Shown here one piece after another: positions 8,456 to 16,768 of a stretch of 64,000 nt of DNA. The translations under genes and the position numbers were made by a program. Location: the NCBI GenBank assembly GCA_963805705.1, contig CAWDVH010000004.1, positions 1,178,001 through 1,242,000 of the forward strand. The letters are read 5' to 3'. Below the pieces are notes generated by a model. It was given only the letters and a program-made list of their open reading frames with translations, did not search any database and was not told where the DNA came from. The first letter of the stretch is position 1; each line of letters begins with the position of its first letter. This DNA is from CAWDVH01 sp963805705. GTDB taxonomy: Bacteria; Actinomycetota; Actinomycetes; Streptosporangiales; Streptosporangiaceae.

Positions 8456-9817
8456 GTGGATAGGCAGGAAGAGTTCGTACTGCGCACCCTTGAGGAGCGC
8501 GACATCCGTTTCGTCCGGCTGTGGTTTACCGACGTGCTCGGCTACCTCAAGTCGGTGGCGGTCGCCCCGGCCGAGCTTGAGGGCGCCTTCGCGGAGGGCA
8601 TCGGCTTCGACGGCTCGGCGATCGAGGGCTTCGCCAGGGTTTACGAGGCGGACATGATCGCCAGGCCGGATCCGTCGACGTTCCAGCTGATGCCGATCGG
8701 CGATGATTTCGCGGGCGTCGGCCGGATGTTCTGCGACATCGCGATGCCCGACGGATCGCCGTCCTACGCCGATCCCCGTCACGTGCTCAAGCGCGCGCTG
8801 GCCAAGGCCGCGGGCCTGGGCTTCACCTTCTACACCCATCCGGAAATCGAGTTCTTCCTGCTCAAGGAGAAGCCGGAACCGGGTGTCAAGCCGCAGCCCA
8901 TTGACACCGGTGGCTACTTCGACCACACGCCGCACATGATCGCGCATGACTTCCGCCGCAGCGCGATCACGATGCTGGAGAGCATGGGCATCTCGGTGGA
9001 GTTCAGCCATCACGAGGGCGCCCCCGGCCAGCAGGAGATCGACCTGAGGTACGCGGACGCGCTCAGCACCGCGGACAACATCATGTCGTTCCGGCTGGCG
9101 ATGAAAGAGGTCGCGCTGGAGCAGGGCGTCTACGCATCGTTCATGCCCAAGCCGTTCACCGAGCATCCCGGCTCCGGGATGCACACGCACATGTCGCTGT
9201 TCGAGGGGGACCGCAACGTCTTCCACGAGCCGGGGGCCGAGTTCCAGCTCTCCAAGCTCGGCCGCTCGTTCATCGCCGGCCTGCTGACCCACGCGGCCGA
9301 GATCACCGCGGTGTGCAACCAGTGGGTGAACTCCTACAAGCGGCTGTGGGGCGGGACCGAGCGGATCGCAGGCGCGGGGGGAGAGGCGCCCGCCTACATC
9401 TGCTGGGGGCATAACAACCGGTCCGCGCTCATCCGGGTCCCCATGTACAAGCCGCAGAAGGGGAACGCGACCAGGATCGAGTTCCGCTCGCTCGACCCGG
9501 CCTGCAATCCCTACCTGGCCTTCGCGGTCATTCTCGCGGCGGGCCTGAAGGGGATCGAGTCGGATTACGAGCTGCCGCCGGGCGCGGAGGACAATGTGTG
9601 GGCGCTGACCTCCGCGGAGCGCCGGGCCCTCGGCATCGCGCCGCTGCCGGCCAGCCTGGCGGACGCGTGCGACGTGATGCAGGGCAGCGAGCTGGTCGCC
9701 GAGACTCTCGGCGAGCAGGTCTTCGACTTCTTCCTGCGCAATAAGCGCTCGGAATGGCGGGACTACCGCCGCCAGGTCACCCAGTTTGAGCTGGATCGCT
9801 ACCTTCCGACACTGTGA
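8456..9817 (+). CDS. glnA2: Type I glutamine synthetase-like enzyme, GlnA2 family
   Basis: A 453-residue glutamine synthetase-fold protein with the GSI landmarks: beta-grasp residues DVLGYLKSVAV and FDGSAIEGFARV, metal and ATP segments PEIEFFLLKEKP, FMPKPFTEHPGSGMHTHMSL and NNRSALIRVP. It is shorter than the GlnA at 27-28.4 kb. At the position of the adenylylated Tyr it reads NVWALT, with Trp at residue 382, so GlnE should not modify it. Position beside nadE and glnE matches Mycobacterium tuberculosis GlnA2 and Streptomyces GlnA2 (reported as a gamma-glutamylpolyamine synthetase). True substrate, glutamate/ammonia or a polyamine, is undecided. The start is a GTG fitting homologues. Confidence 0.85.
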   Translation: MDRQEEFVLRTLEERDIRFVRLWFTDVLGYLKSVAVAPAELEGAFAEGIGFDGSAIEGFARVYEADMIARPDPSTFQLMPIGDDFAGVGRMFCDIAMPDGSPSYADPRHVLKRALAKAAGLGFTFYTHPEIEFFLLKEKPEPGVKPQPIDTGGYFDHTPHMIAHDFRRSAITMLESMGISVEFSHHEGAPGQQEIDLRYADALSTADNIMSFRLAMKEVALEQGVYASFMPKPFTEHPGSGMHTHMSLFEGDRNVFHEPGAEFQLSKLGRSFIAGLLTHAAEITAVCNQWVNSYKRLWGGTERIAGAGGEAPAYICWGHNNRSALIRVPMYKPQKGNATRIEFRSLDPACNPYLAFAVILAAGLKGIESDYELPPGAEDNVWALTSAERRALGIAPLPASLADACDVMQGSELVAETLGEQVFDFFLRNKRSEWRDYRRQVTQFELDRYLPTL

Positions 9818-9818
9818 G

Positions 9819-9840
9819 CGGCCGGCCAGGTACCCGGCCG
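9819..9840 (+). terminator. Possible terminator hairpin after glnA2-like gene
   Basis: CGGCCGG (9819-9825) pairs with CCGGCCG (9834-9840) around an 8-base loop, starting 2 bases after the stop. There is no U-tract, which is common in high-GC actinobacteria. Confidence 0.4.
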
Positions 9841-9889
9841 TCACCACGGCCCGCCACTGCTGAGGCCGCGCTTCGGTAAGGCAGAAAGA

Positions 9890-9952
9890 TGAGGCGAACG
9901 CCTCACGAATGGTTCACCCTCCGGCACCTATCGTCGTGACTGCACGAGCAGT
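9890..9952 (+). promoter_or_regulatory. Two palindromes upstream of the cupin gene
   Basis: TGAGGCG-AA-CGCCTCA (9890-9905) is a perfect 7-base inverted repeat, and ACTGC-ACGA-GCAGT (9939-9952) a second one nearer the gene. The first looks like a dimeric regulator site; the second may be a 5'-UTR hairpin or another operator. The regulator is unknown. Confidence 0.4.
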
Positions 9953-9980
9953 GAACGTCTATCCGGAGGAGATGGAACAG

Positions 9981-10358
9981 ATGCCGAAGATGTCCAGGGA
10001 CAGCGCCGCGCACGTTGACGATTTCGGCCCGGCGGAGGACAGGCATGAGGACCTCGCGGGCTACACCACCAGTTTCACCTCGATTCGCCAGGACGCGGAC
10101 CTGGCTCCCATGCTCAAGGGCCTGCCCGATGACAAATGCCAGTGCCCGCACTGGGGTTATGTCTTCAAGGGGAGGCTGACCTGGCGGTTCGCCGATCATG
10201 AGGAGGTATGCGAGGAGGGCGACGCGTTCTATGTCCCGCCTGGCCACACGCCGTCGGCCGAGACTGGCAGCGAGTTCTTGCAGATCAGCCCGGCGGCCGA
10301 ACTGCAGGAAGTGACGGCGGCGGTGATGCGGAACATGCGGGCCATGCACGGCTCCTGA
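9981..10358 (+). CDS. Cupin-domain protein
   Basis: A 125-residue single-domain cupin. The first motif is weak (CPHWGYVFKGRLTWRF, with one His), followed by EEVCEEGDAFYVPPGHTPSAETGSEFLQ. Metal ligands seem reduced compared with classical cupins, so a binding or sensing role is as likely as catalysis. The ATG at 9981 is preferred over one at 9972 because GGAGGAG (9965-9971) is spaced 9 bases from 9981 and none from 9972. It is a single-gene unit with two upstream palindromes, converging with the HD-GYP gene. Confidence 0.75.
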   Translation: MPKMSRDSAAHVDDFGPAEDRHEDLAGYTTSFTSIRQDADLAPMLKGLPDDKCQCPHWGYVFKGRLTWRFADHEEVCEEGDAFYVPPGHTPSAETGSEFLQISPAAELQEVTAAVMRNMRAMHGS

Positions 10359-10368
10359 GCTGAACGCG

Positions 10369-10407
10369 CCCAGGGCCGTGGGGCTGGCCGGCGGGAACGA
10401 CCCTGGG
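10369..10407. terminator. Possible bidirectional terminator between convergent genes
   Basis: CCCAGGG (10369-10375) and CCCTGGG (10401-10407) form a 7-base stem with a 25-base GC-rich loop in the gap between two convergent genes. No U-tract is present. Confidence 0.35.
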
Positions 10408-10422
10408 CCCGCGCGGGACCGG

Positions 10423-12000
10423 TCAGCCGTCCGCGGATTCGAAAGTGCCCATCAGCCCGTGCTGCGTGGCGTACAGCGTCGCGGCGGCGCGGCTGGAGAT
10501 GCCCAGCTTCGCGTAAATGTGTTCCACATGATTGGCCGCCGTCTTCGGCGTGACAACCAGGTGCCCGGCGATCTCCTTATTCGACTGGCCCCTGGCCAGC
10601 AGCCCGAGGACCTCGACCTCACGAGCGGTGAGGCCGCCGGGCCACGCGCGCCGGGCCGGCGCGCGATGGCCGGCCGCCCGCAGTACGGCCTCCACCGCCT
10701 CGCCGTCGAGCCGGCCGGCGATGGCCTGCGCCCGCAGCTCGCGAGAGGCCAGGCCCGGATCAGCCGGGGGCCGGTGCGGGCGCGGCTCGGTCCAGGCGTG
10801 ATAGACATCCGCCGCGGCCAGCAGCCGGTCCGATGGCGTGAGCGACGCCGCGGTCAGCCCTCGCGGGTATCCCGAGCCGTCCAGGCGCTCGTGGTGCCGG
10901 GCGGCGATCACCCGGCTGGCGCCCAGCGCGTCCACCCTGGCCAGCATGCGATCGGTCAGGTACGGGTGCAGGCGGACGCGCTCGGTCTCGGCCTCGGTGA
11001 GCGTGCCCTGCTTGTCCCAGATCGCGTTGGAGACCCCGAGCCGGCCGAGGTCGTGAATGAGTCCCGCCCGCCGCAGGGTGCTCACGTCACTCTCCGGGTG
11101 ACCCGTGACCCGCGCCGCCTCGCTGACCAGGTTGGCTACCCCCCGTGAGTGGCCGGCCAGGTACGGGCTCTTCATATCGACCAGGTCAGCCATCGCCTCC
11201 AGCACCTCGTCCAGCTCGGCCCCGGTCACGCGGCGCGAGAGCCGGGGCTCGGTCCGCAGGACGGCGTCCCAGCTGGAGGCCTCGTCGAGGCCGTCCAGCA
11301 GCTCAGGCGCGTGGTCGCAGAAGAGGTCGACGATCGCGGGATCGAACTGGGCGCCCCGGTGCCTGCGGGCGATCGACCGGGCCGCCTCGACGTCGCGGCG
11401 GCGGCTGAACACCTCGACCGGGCTGGCCAGCTGCACCAGCCGCGCGGGCAGGCAGATCTCCTGCGCCCGCAGGTGACGGGGATAGCCCTTGCCGTCCCAT
11501 TGCTCGTACGCCTGCTGGATCGCGAGACTGACCGTGTCCTGCAGCCCGATCCGCCCGGCGAACTGCGAGCCTAGCGTGGAGTGCGTCGTCACGAACGCGA
11601 CCACCTGCTTCGGCCCGGCCACGGGAAACGCCGCGAGCCGCCTGGCCCGTGACATGCCGCTGCCGTGCGAGGCGACCCGCCGCAAGATGAACGAGATCAT
11701 CTGCGCGGTATTCATGTCGAGCATCTCGAACCCGTCGCCCTTGAGGCTGATGTCGTCGCCGAACCACTGCGCCTGCTCCGCCGCATCGGCATGGCAGTAG
11801 ACGTTCATCATCAGGCCGAGGTAGTAGGTGGCCTCCAGCTCGCTGTCATTGACCCCGACCAGGTCAGCCAGCCGCAGCGCGATCACCGTCTGGCGCATGC
11901 AATGCGCCATGGGTTGCCCGAGGCCCAGGTCAGCGGCATAGGACAGCGTCGCCACCAGCTCGGCGATCCTGACTCCGCCCGTCTCCGGCTCAACCGCCAC
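10423..12000 (-). CDS. Tandem HD-GYP-like protein with C-terminal LuxR DNA-binding domain
   Basis: A 525-residue protein with two HD-GYP-like halves and a LuxR helix-turn-helix. The first half (about 20-260) keeps a GYP segment (QWDGKGYPRHL) but its HD pair is degraded (YCHADA), so it is probably not catalytic. The second (about 285-435) is canonical: HDLGR, HPYLTDRML, then HHERLDGSGYPRGL. HD-GYP domains hydrolyse cyclic-di-GMP or related nucleotides. The last 65 residues (GGLTAREVEVLGLLARGQSN, then KTAANHVEHIYAKLG) are a LuxR/GerE domain. It thus seems to join nucleotide turnover to transcription control. The GTG at 12000 is the likely start; an AT-rich promoter with a TATAAT box lies upstream. 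Confidence 0.82.
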   Translation of the reverse strand: MAVEPETGGVRIAELVATLSYAADLGLGQPMAHCMRQTVIALRLADLVGVNDSELEATYYLGLMMNVYCHADAAEQAQWFGDDISLKGDGFEMLDMNTAQMISFILRRVASHGSGMSRARRLAAFPVAGPKQVVAFVTTHSTLGSQFAGRIGLQDTVSLAIQQAYEQWDGKGYPRHLRAQEICLPARLVQLASPVEVFSRRRDVEAARSIARRHRGAQFDPAIVDLFCDHAPELLDGLDEASSWDAVLRTEPRLSRRVTGAELDEVLEAMADLVDMKSPYLAGHSRGVANLVSEAARVTGHPESDVSTLRRAGLIHDLGRLGVSNAIWDKQGTLTEAETERVRLHPYLTDRMLARVDALGASRVIAARHHERLDGSGYPRGLTAASLTPSDRLLAAADVYHAWTEPRPHRPPADPGLASRELRAQAIAGRLDGEAVEAVLRAAGHRAPARRAWPGGLTAREVEVLGLLARGQSNKEIAGHLVVTPKTAANHVEHIYAKLGISSRAAATLYATQHGLMGTFESADG

Positions 12001-12044
12001 AACGCAGAGTCTAGTCCTGCTGGCCTTGTCCGGACCATTACGTA

Positions 12045-12082
12045 AGGTAGTATTATAACTACATATGGGAGTTGTGTTTTGG
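12045..12082 (-). promoter_or_regulatory. AT-rich promoter with TATAAT box and inverted repeat
   Basis: In this very GC-rich sequence an AT island stands out. On the minus strand a perfect TATAAT lies at 12057-12052, about 52 bases before the HD-GYP start, and it sits in the spacer of the inverted repeat GTAGT-ATTATA-ACTAC. A repressor bound there would cover the -10 box. No good -35 box is seen. The region also separates this gene from the divergent VOC gene. Confidence 0.55.
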
Positions 12083-12154
12083 GTCGGCGCAACGTCAGCC
12101 AGATGAGCTCCAGGCGCGGGTACCGGCCTGAGAGCGCGGGGTAGGGTCGCGATC

Positions 12155-12577
12155 ATGAGCCCACGCGTGCAGGTGACATTTGACGCGGCGGATCCGCATC
12201 AGCTCGCCGGCTGGTGGGCTGATCTGCTTCGGTATCAGGTCGAGGACCACCACGACCGCGTGGCCAGCCTGCTGGCCGACGGCGTCCTGGAGGAGTCAGA
12301 GGTCATCCGCGTCGATGGCCGCATGTGCTTCGCTGACCTGGCCGCGGCCAGGGACCCGGCCGATGACGGCCCGCGGCTGTTCTTCCAGCGGGTCCCGGAG
12401 CCGAAGACGGCGAAGAACCGGGTGCATCTGGACGTCCCGGTCGAACGTGGCCAGCTCGACAGCGAGGTGGACCGGCTCCAGGCAGCGGGGGCGATCCTGG
12501 TCGGCTTCAACAGCTACCCAGGGCACCGATCAGCGGTGATGCGCGACCCGGAAGGCAACGAATTCTGCCTGCAGTGA
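12155..12577 (+). CDS. VOC family (glyoxalase-like) protein
   Basis: A 140-residue vicinal-oxygen-chelate-fold protein of the Glyoxalase_6 type, with two beta-alpha-beta-beta-beta units: VQVTFDAADPHQLAGWWADL at the N-terminus and HLDVPVERGQL then MRDPEGNEFCL at the C-terminus. Members include dioxygenases, isomerases and antibiotic-binding proteins; function is not predictable here. TAGGGT (12142-12147) lies 7 bases before the ATG with no clear Shine-Dalgarno site, consistent with a leaderless transcript. It is divergent from the HD-GYP gene and followed by glnE after 52 bases. Confidence 0.78.
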   Translation: MSPRVQVTFDAADPHQLAGWWADLLRYQVEDHHDRVASLLADGVLEESEVIRVDGRMCFADLAAARDPADDGPRLFFQRVPEPKTAKNRVHLDVPVERGQLDSEVDRLQAAGAILVGFNSYPGHRSAVMRDPEGNEFCLQ

Positions 12578-12629
12578 GTACGGGCGAACCCAAGACGTGC
12601 CTCGTCGCCTGGCTCGCTAACGTGCAGGG

Positions 12630-15600
12630 GTGAGCATCGCGCGCGGGACGACTCTGGCCGGGCAGCTGGCCGCCATGGGCTTCGCTGACACGGCCAGGGC
12701 GCAACGGCTGATCACCGACGCTCTCCTGCTGGACACCGCCGATGGCGACATGGACCTGATCGAGGCGCTGGCGGGGGCACCTGACCCCGATCTTGCCCTG
12801 GCCAGTCTCGCCCGGCTGCCGCATGACCCTGGTCTGCGCGAGGCCCTGCATGCGGATCCCGCCCTGCGCGAGCGCCTGGTCAGCGTCCTCGGGGCCAGCG
12901 CCGCGCTCGGTGATCATCTGGCCCGTCACCCCGAGGACTGGCACGTGCTGAGCGGGCCAGACGCGCTCCGGCATCCGGCTGACGGGGAGCTGCGCACGGC
13001 GATGCTGACGGCGGTCGGGGCGCTGCCCGGCGATCCGGCACCGGTCGCCGATGCGGCACGGGCGGGCGGCCGGGACCCGGCCACGGCGCTGCGGGCCGCC
13101 TACCGCCGGCGCCTGCTGCACCTGGCCGGCCGGGACCTGACCGGCGCGGACGCGCTGGATGAGGTGATGGCCGAGCTCGCTGACCTGGCCACGGCCGCGC
13201 TGGAGGCCGCGCTCGCCATCGCGCGGTCCTGGCTGCCGCCGGGCTCCGCGCCGTGCAGGCTGGCGGTGATCGCGATGGGGAAATGCGGGGCCCGCGAGCT
13301 CAACTACGCCAGCGACGTAGACGTGATCTTCATCGCCGAGCCGGCCGAGCACGCCAAGCCGGGGGTGCCCGGCGAGACGGGCGCCCGCGCCGGGCCGGGC
13401 GGGCCCGCCGAGCCAGCCGGGGCGGCCGGCGAGGCCGCTGCCCTGCGGACGGCCACGCAGCTGGCGAGCGGCATGATCAGGGCGTGCTCGCAGAGCACTC
13501 CCGAGGGCATGCTCTTCCCCGTCGACCCGAACCTGCGACCCGAGGGCCGCAGCGGCCCACTGGTGCGCACGCTCGCCAGCCACCGGGCCTACTACGAGCG
13601 CTGGGCCAAGACCTGGGAGTTCCAGGCGCTACTCAAGGCCAGGCCGGTGGCCGGCGACCAGGACCTGGGCGCGGCCTACCTGGCGGCGCTGGCACCGATG
13701 GTCTGGCGGGCCGCCCAGCGGGACGGCTTCGTCCCCGATGTCCAGGCCATGCGGCGCAAGGTCGTCGAGAGCCTGCCGCGCGGCGAGGCCGGGCGCGAGC
13801 TCAAGCTCGGGCCGGGCGGCCTGCGGGACATCGAGTTCGCCGTCCAGCTGCTCCAGCTGGTGCACGGCCGCGGCGATGACTCGCTGCGCGTCCCGGCCAC
13901 CCTGGAGGCGCTGGCGGCCCTGGCCGCCGGGGGATATGTGGGCCGGCGGGAGGCGGCCGGCCTCGCGGCCGCCTACCGGTTCCTGCGCGCCATCGAGCAC
14001 CTGCTCCAGCTGCGCCAGCTGCGCCGTACCCACACCCTGCCCGAGGATCCGGCCGTGCTGCGCCAGGTGGGCCGGGCGATACGGCCGATGCGGCTCGATC
14101 CCGGCGCCGACAGTGCCGCGCGCAGCGCCCAGGGCGCGGACCCGGCCGCCGAGCTGCTCGACCACTGGCGGCTGCATGCGGGCCAGGTCAGGCTGCTGCA
14201 CGAGAAGCTGTTCTACCGCCCGCTGCTCGACGCGGTCGCCCGGCTTCCCGGCGAGGCCGCCCGGCTGACTCCCGAGGCGGCGCGCGAGCGGCTGGAAGCA
14301 CTCGGCTACGCCGATCCGGCTGGCGCCCTGCGGCATATCGAGGCCCTGACCGAGGGTCACTCCCGCAAAGCGGCCATCCAGCGGACGCTGCTGCCGCTGC
14401 TGCTCGGCTGGTTCGCCGATGCGCCGCAGCCCGACCCGGGCCTGCTGGGATTCCGCCAGGTCAGCGAGGCGCTGGGCGACTCTCCCTGGTACCTGCGGCT
14501 GCTGCGCGACGATATGACCGTTGCGCAGCGGATGGCCAGGCTGCTGGCTTCCAGCCGGTACGCGACCGGGCTGCTGCTGCGCGCTCCGGAGGCTGTAGCG
14601 ATGCTCGGCGATGACGCCCAGCTCGCCCCCCGGCCGGCCGCGGCGCTGCGCGAGGAGGCGACGGCGACAGTGCGCAGGCACCTCGGGCCGCCGGGCGCGG
14701 CCGGGCCAGCCGAGGTCTCGGCCACGGCCGACGTGGCCGGCGCGCTGCGGGCGCTGCGCCGCCGGGAGCTGCTGCGCACGGCCGCGGCCGACCTGCTGGG
14801 CCTCATCGACGTTCAGGAGACCGGCGAGGCGCTCACCGCTGTCGCCGCGGTGACCGTGTCGGCGGCCCTGGAGGTAGCAGCCAGGAAGGCCGAGCGGGAA
14901 ACCGGGCCGCTGCCCACCCGGATCTGCGTCGTGGCCATGGGCAGGTTCGGCGGCCATGAGATGAGCTATGGGAGCGACGCCGACGTGCTCTTCGTCCACG
15001 ATCCGCTGCCCGGTGCGGACGAGGAGGCCGCCACCAGGGCCGCGCAGGCGGTGGCCCTGGAGCTGCGCGGGCTGCTGGCCCGGCCGGGTCCCGATCCCGC
15101 GCTGCTGGTCGACGCGGATCTGCGCCCCGAGGGGCGGCAGGGACCGCTGGTCCGGACGCTGGCCTCCTACCGCGCCTACTACCGGCGCTGGTCGCTCGCC
15201 TGGGAGTCGCAGGCCCTGCTGCGGGCCGAGCCGGTGGCCGGCGACGCCGCCCTGGGTGCACAATTCACTGAGCTCGCCGATGAGCTCCGGTATCCGGACG
15301 GGGGGATCGGGGAGCCTTCCGTCCGGGAGATAAAAAGGATTAAAGCCCGGGTAGAAGCAGAACGCATGCCTCGTGGCATTGACCCGGTCCTGCACCTCAA
15401 GCTCGGCCCTGGCGCGCTGATGGACGTCGAGTGGGTGGTGCAGCTGATGCAGTTGCGCCATGCGCACGCGGTGCCGGCGCTGCGGACGACGCGGACCCTG
15501 GCCGGGCTGGAGGCGGCCACGCAGGCTGGGCTGATCACGATGCCGGACGCCCGGCAGCTGACCACGTCCTGGCTGCTGGCCGACCGCATCCGCAATGCGG

Positions 15601-15773
15601 TGATGCTGGTGCGCGGCCGCGCCTCGGACACGGTGCCGACCCAGCACCTGGAACTGGCCGAGGTGGCGTGGCTGCTCGGGTACGCGCCCGACGCGTCGCA
15701 GGATCTGGTCCAGGACTACCGGCGCGCCGCCCGGCATGCCCGCGCGGTAATGGAGCGGCTGTTCTACGGCTGA
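12630..15773 (+). CDS. glnE: Bifunctional glutamine synthetase adenylyltransferase/deadenylase
   Basis: A 1047-residue protein with two nucleotidyltransferase halves, as in all GlnE enzymes. The N-terminal half (adenylyl-removing) has YASDVDVIF near residue 226; the C-terminal half (adenylylating) has YGSDADVLFVHD near residue 781. Both halves carry the RPEG(R/Q) and LKLGPG(G/A)L(R/M)D(I/V)E motifs. It attaches AMP to, or removes it from, the regulatory Tyr of GlnA in response to nitrogen status. It is about 100 residues longer than the Escherichia coli enzyme, mainly through Ala/Gly/Pro-rich insertions such as near residue 250. TAACGT 6 bases before the GTG suggests leaderless transcription. 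Confidence 0.96.
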   Translation: MSIARGTTLAGQLAAMGFADTARAQRLITDALLLDTADGDMDLIEALAGAPDPDLALASLARLPHDPGLREALHADPALRERLVSVLGASAALGDHLARHPEDWHVLSGPDALRHPADGELRTAMLTAVGALPGDPAPVADAARAGGRDPATALRAAYRRRLLHLAGRDLTGADALDEVMAELADLATAALEAALAIARSWLPPGSAPCRLAVIAMGKCGARELNYASDVDVIFIAEPAEHAKPGVPGETGARAGPGGPAEPAGAAGEAAALRTATQLASGMIRACSQSTPEGMLFPVDPNLRPEGRSGPLVRTLASHRAYYERWAKTWEFQALLKARPVAGDQDLGAAYLAALAPMVWRAAQRDGFVPDVQAMRRKVVESLPRGEAGRELKLGPGGLRDIEFAVQLLQLVHGRGDDSLRVPATLEALAALAAGGYVGRREAAGLAAAYRFLRAIEHLLQLRQLRRTHTLPEDPAVLRQVGRAIRPMRLDPGADSAARSAQGADPAAELLDHWRLHAGQVRLLHEKLFYRPLLDAVARLPGEAARLTPEAARERLEALGYADPAGALRHIEALTEGHSRKAAIQRTLLPLLLGWFADAPQPDPGLLGFRQVSEALGDSPWYLRLLRDDMTVAQRMARLLASSRYATGLLLRAPEAVAMLGDDAQLAPRPAAALREEATATVRRHLGPPGAAGPAEVSATADVAGALRALRRRELLRTAAADLLGLIDVQETGEALTAVAAVTVSAALEVAARKAERETGPLPTRICVVAMGRFGGHEMSYGSDADVLFVHDPLPGADEEAATRAAQAVALELRGLLARPGPDPALLVDADLRPEGRQGPLVRTLASYRAYYRRWSLAWESQALLRAEPVAGDAALGAQFTELADELRYPDGGIGEPSVREIKRIKARVEAERMPRGIDPVLHLKLGPGALMDVEWVVQLMQLRHAHAVPALRTTRTLAGLEAATQAGLITMPDARQLTTSWLLADRIRNAVMLVRGRASDTVPTQHLELAEVAWLLGYAPDASQDLVQDYRRAARHARAVMERLFYG

Positions 15774-15810
15774 GCAGCAGCCGATGGCGCGGGCGGGACG
15801 GGGCGGGCGG

Positions 15811-16719
15811 TCACGCGCCCCAGCCGTTGTCCCGCAGGGTCCGCAGCGCGTCGACCGTGAGGCTGCCGCGCCAGTCCCGCTCGGCGGCCGGGGACCAGGC
15901 CGGCCAGTTGAAGGTCCAGCCGCCGTCGTCATGCTGGCCGGCCGCCAGGTGGCTGAGCTGGGCCCGGACGGCGTCCTCGCCGAACAGGCCGCGGGCCAGC
16001 GAGCCCGGCAGCGGCGCGAAGTCGAGCAGCGAGTGCGTCTCGCCGGGCGCGGCCGGGTCGATCGTCACCAGGTCCAGCAGCATCGGCGCGACGAGGTCGA
16101 GGGCACGCTTGGCCCGGCCGCGGTCAGGGACATAGTCCAGGAAGCGCAGCACCCCGCGCAGGTCGTACGGCCCGGGCTCGGCCAGCTCGTCGATCCCGGA
16201 CCAGAGCAGCTCCGTGGCACCGGCCAGCCAGGGGTGGGTGACGCCCCGCGCGTGCAGGGTGCCGGCGATCTGGCCGGTGGAGATCAGCGAGGCCGGGCGC
16301 CCGTCCTCCGGCACCCACCAGGGGGCGTGCGGCCAGCCCAGGACGCTGGGCTCCACGAAAACGGCGCCGCCGGCCGTCGGCGCGTTCGCCGCGAGCCAGT
16401 CGCACGCACCCGCGACCAGGCCCTCGTCCCAGGCATCGGCCTCATCCAGGATGCGCAGGGCCTGCTCGATCGCCGCGGGCTGGCTGGCCGGAGACCGGCC
16501 GTCCGGCTCCAGCCCGTGGCCGAAACCGCCGTCGGCGTTACGGTACGCCGCGACCGCGTCCCGCACCGGGCCGGCGCTGCCGCCGGCGAACAGGCGCTCG
16601 AACCGGCGCCGGTCGAGCACGCGGCCGCCGGCGGCGAGGAACTGCGCGGCGGCGTCCATGTCTGGCTTGGTGCTGTCTGGCTTGGTGCTGTCTGGTTCGG
16701 TCGTGACTGGTTCGGTCAT
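15811..16719 (-). CDS. Uncharacterised protein with prenyltransferase/terpene-cyclase-like QW repeats
   Basis: A 302-residue protein related to a group of actinobacterial hypothetical proteins. Two segments, NADGGFGHGLEPD (about 48-60) and HDDGGWTFNWPAWSP (about 262-276), resemble the QW/Gly-rich repeats of alpha/alpha-barrel prenyltransferase and squalene-cyclase folds, but no catalytic DXDD is seen. It may be a toroid-fold enzyme or binding protein. The ATG at 16719 has GGTGGGA about 8 bases upstream. The N-terminus contains an exact tandem duplication, DSTKPDSTKPD, encoded by 15-base repeats. It is divergent from the AraC gene, with starts 49 bases apart, so the two may be co-regulated. 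Confidence 0.65.
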   Translation of the reverse strand: MTEPVTTEPDSTKPDSTKPDMDAAAQFLAAGGRVLDRRRFERLFAGGSAGPVRDAVAAYRNADGGFGHGLEPDGRSPASQPAAIEQALRILDEADAWDEGLVAGACDWLAANAPTAGGAVFVEPSVLGWPHAPWWVPEDGRPASLISTGQIAGTLHARGVTHPWLAGATELLWSGIDELAEPGPYDLRGVLRFLDYVPDRGRAKRALDLVAPMLLDLVTIDPAAPGETHSLLDFAPLPGSLARGLFGEDAVRAQLSHLAAGQHDDGGWTFNWPAWSPAAERDWRGSLTVDALRTLRDNGWGA

Positions 16720-16768
16720 GCGGGCCATCCCACCAGGCCGCGGCGGCCTGGTATTGAACGAAGCGGAC

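Noticed and set aside
7245..8657. Plus-strand frame opposite nadE
   Set aside because: Antisense shadow; it also fuses unrelated sequence with the beginning of glnA2 in another frame.
13629..15932. 767-residue open frame on the minus strand
   Set aside because: Fully antisense to glnE, with Gly/Arg/Pro/Gln-rich composition and no domain; an expected shadow in very GC-rich DNA.
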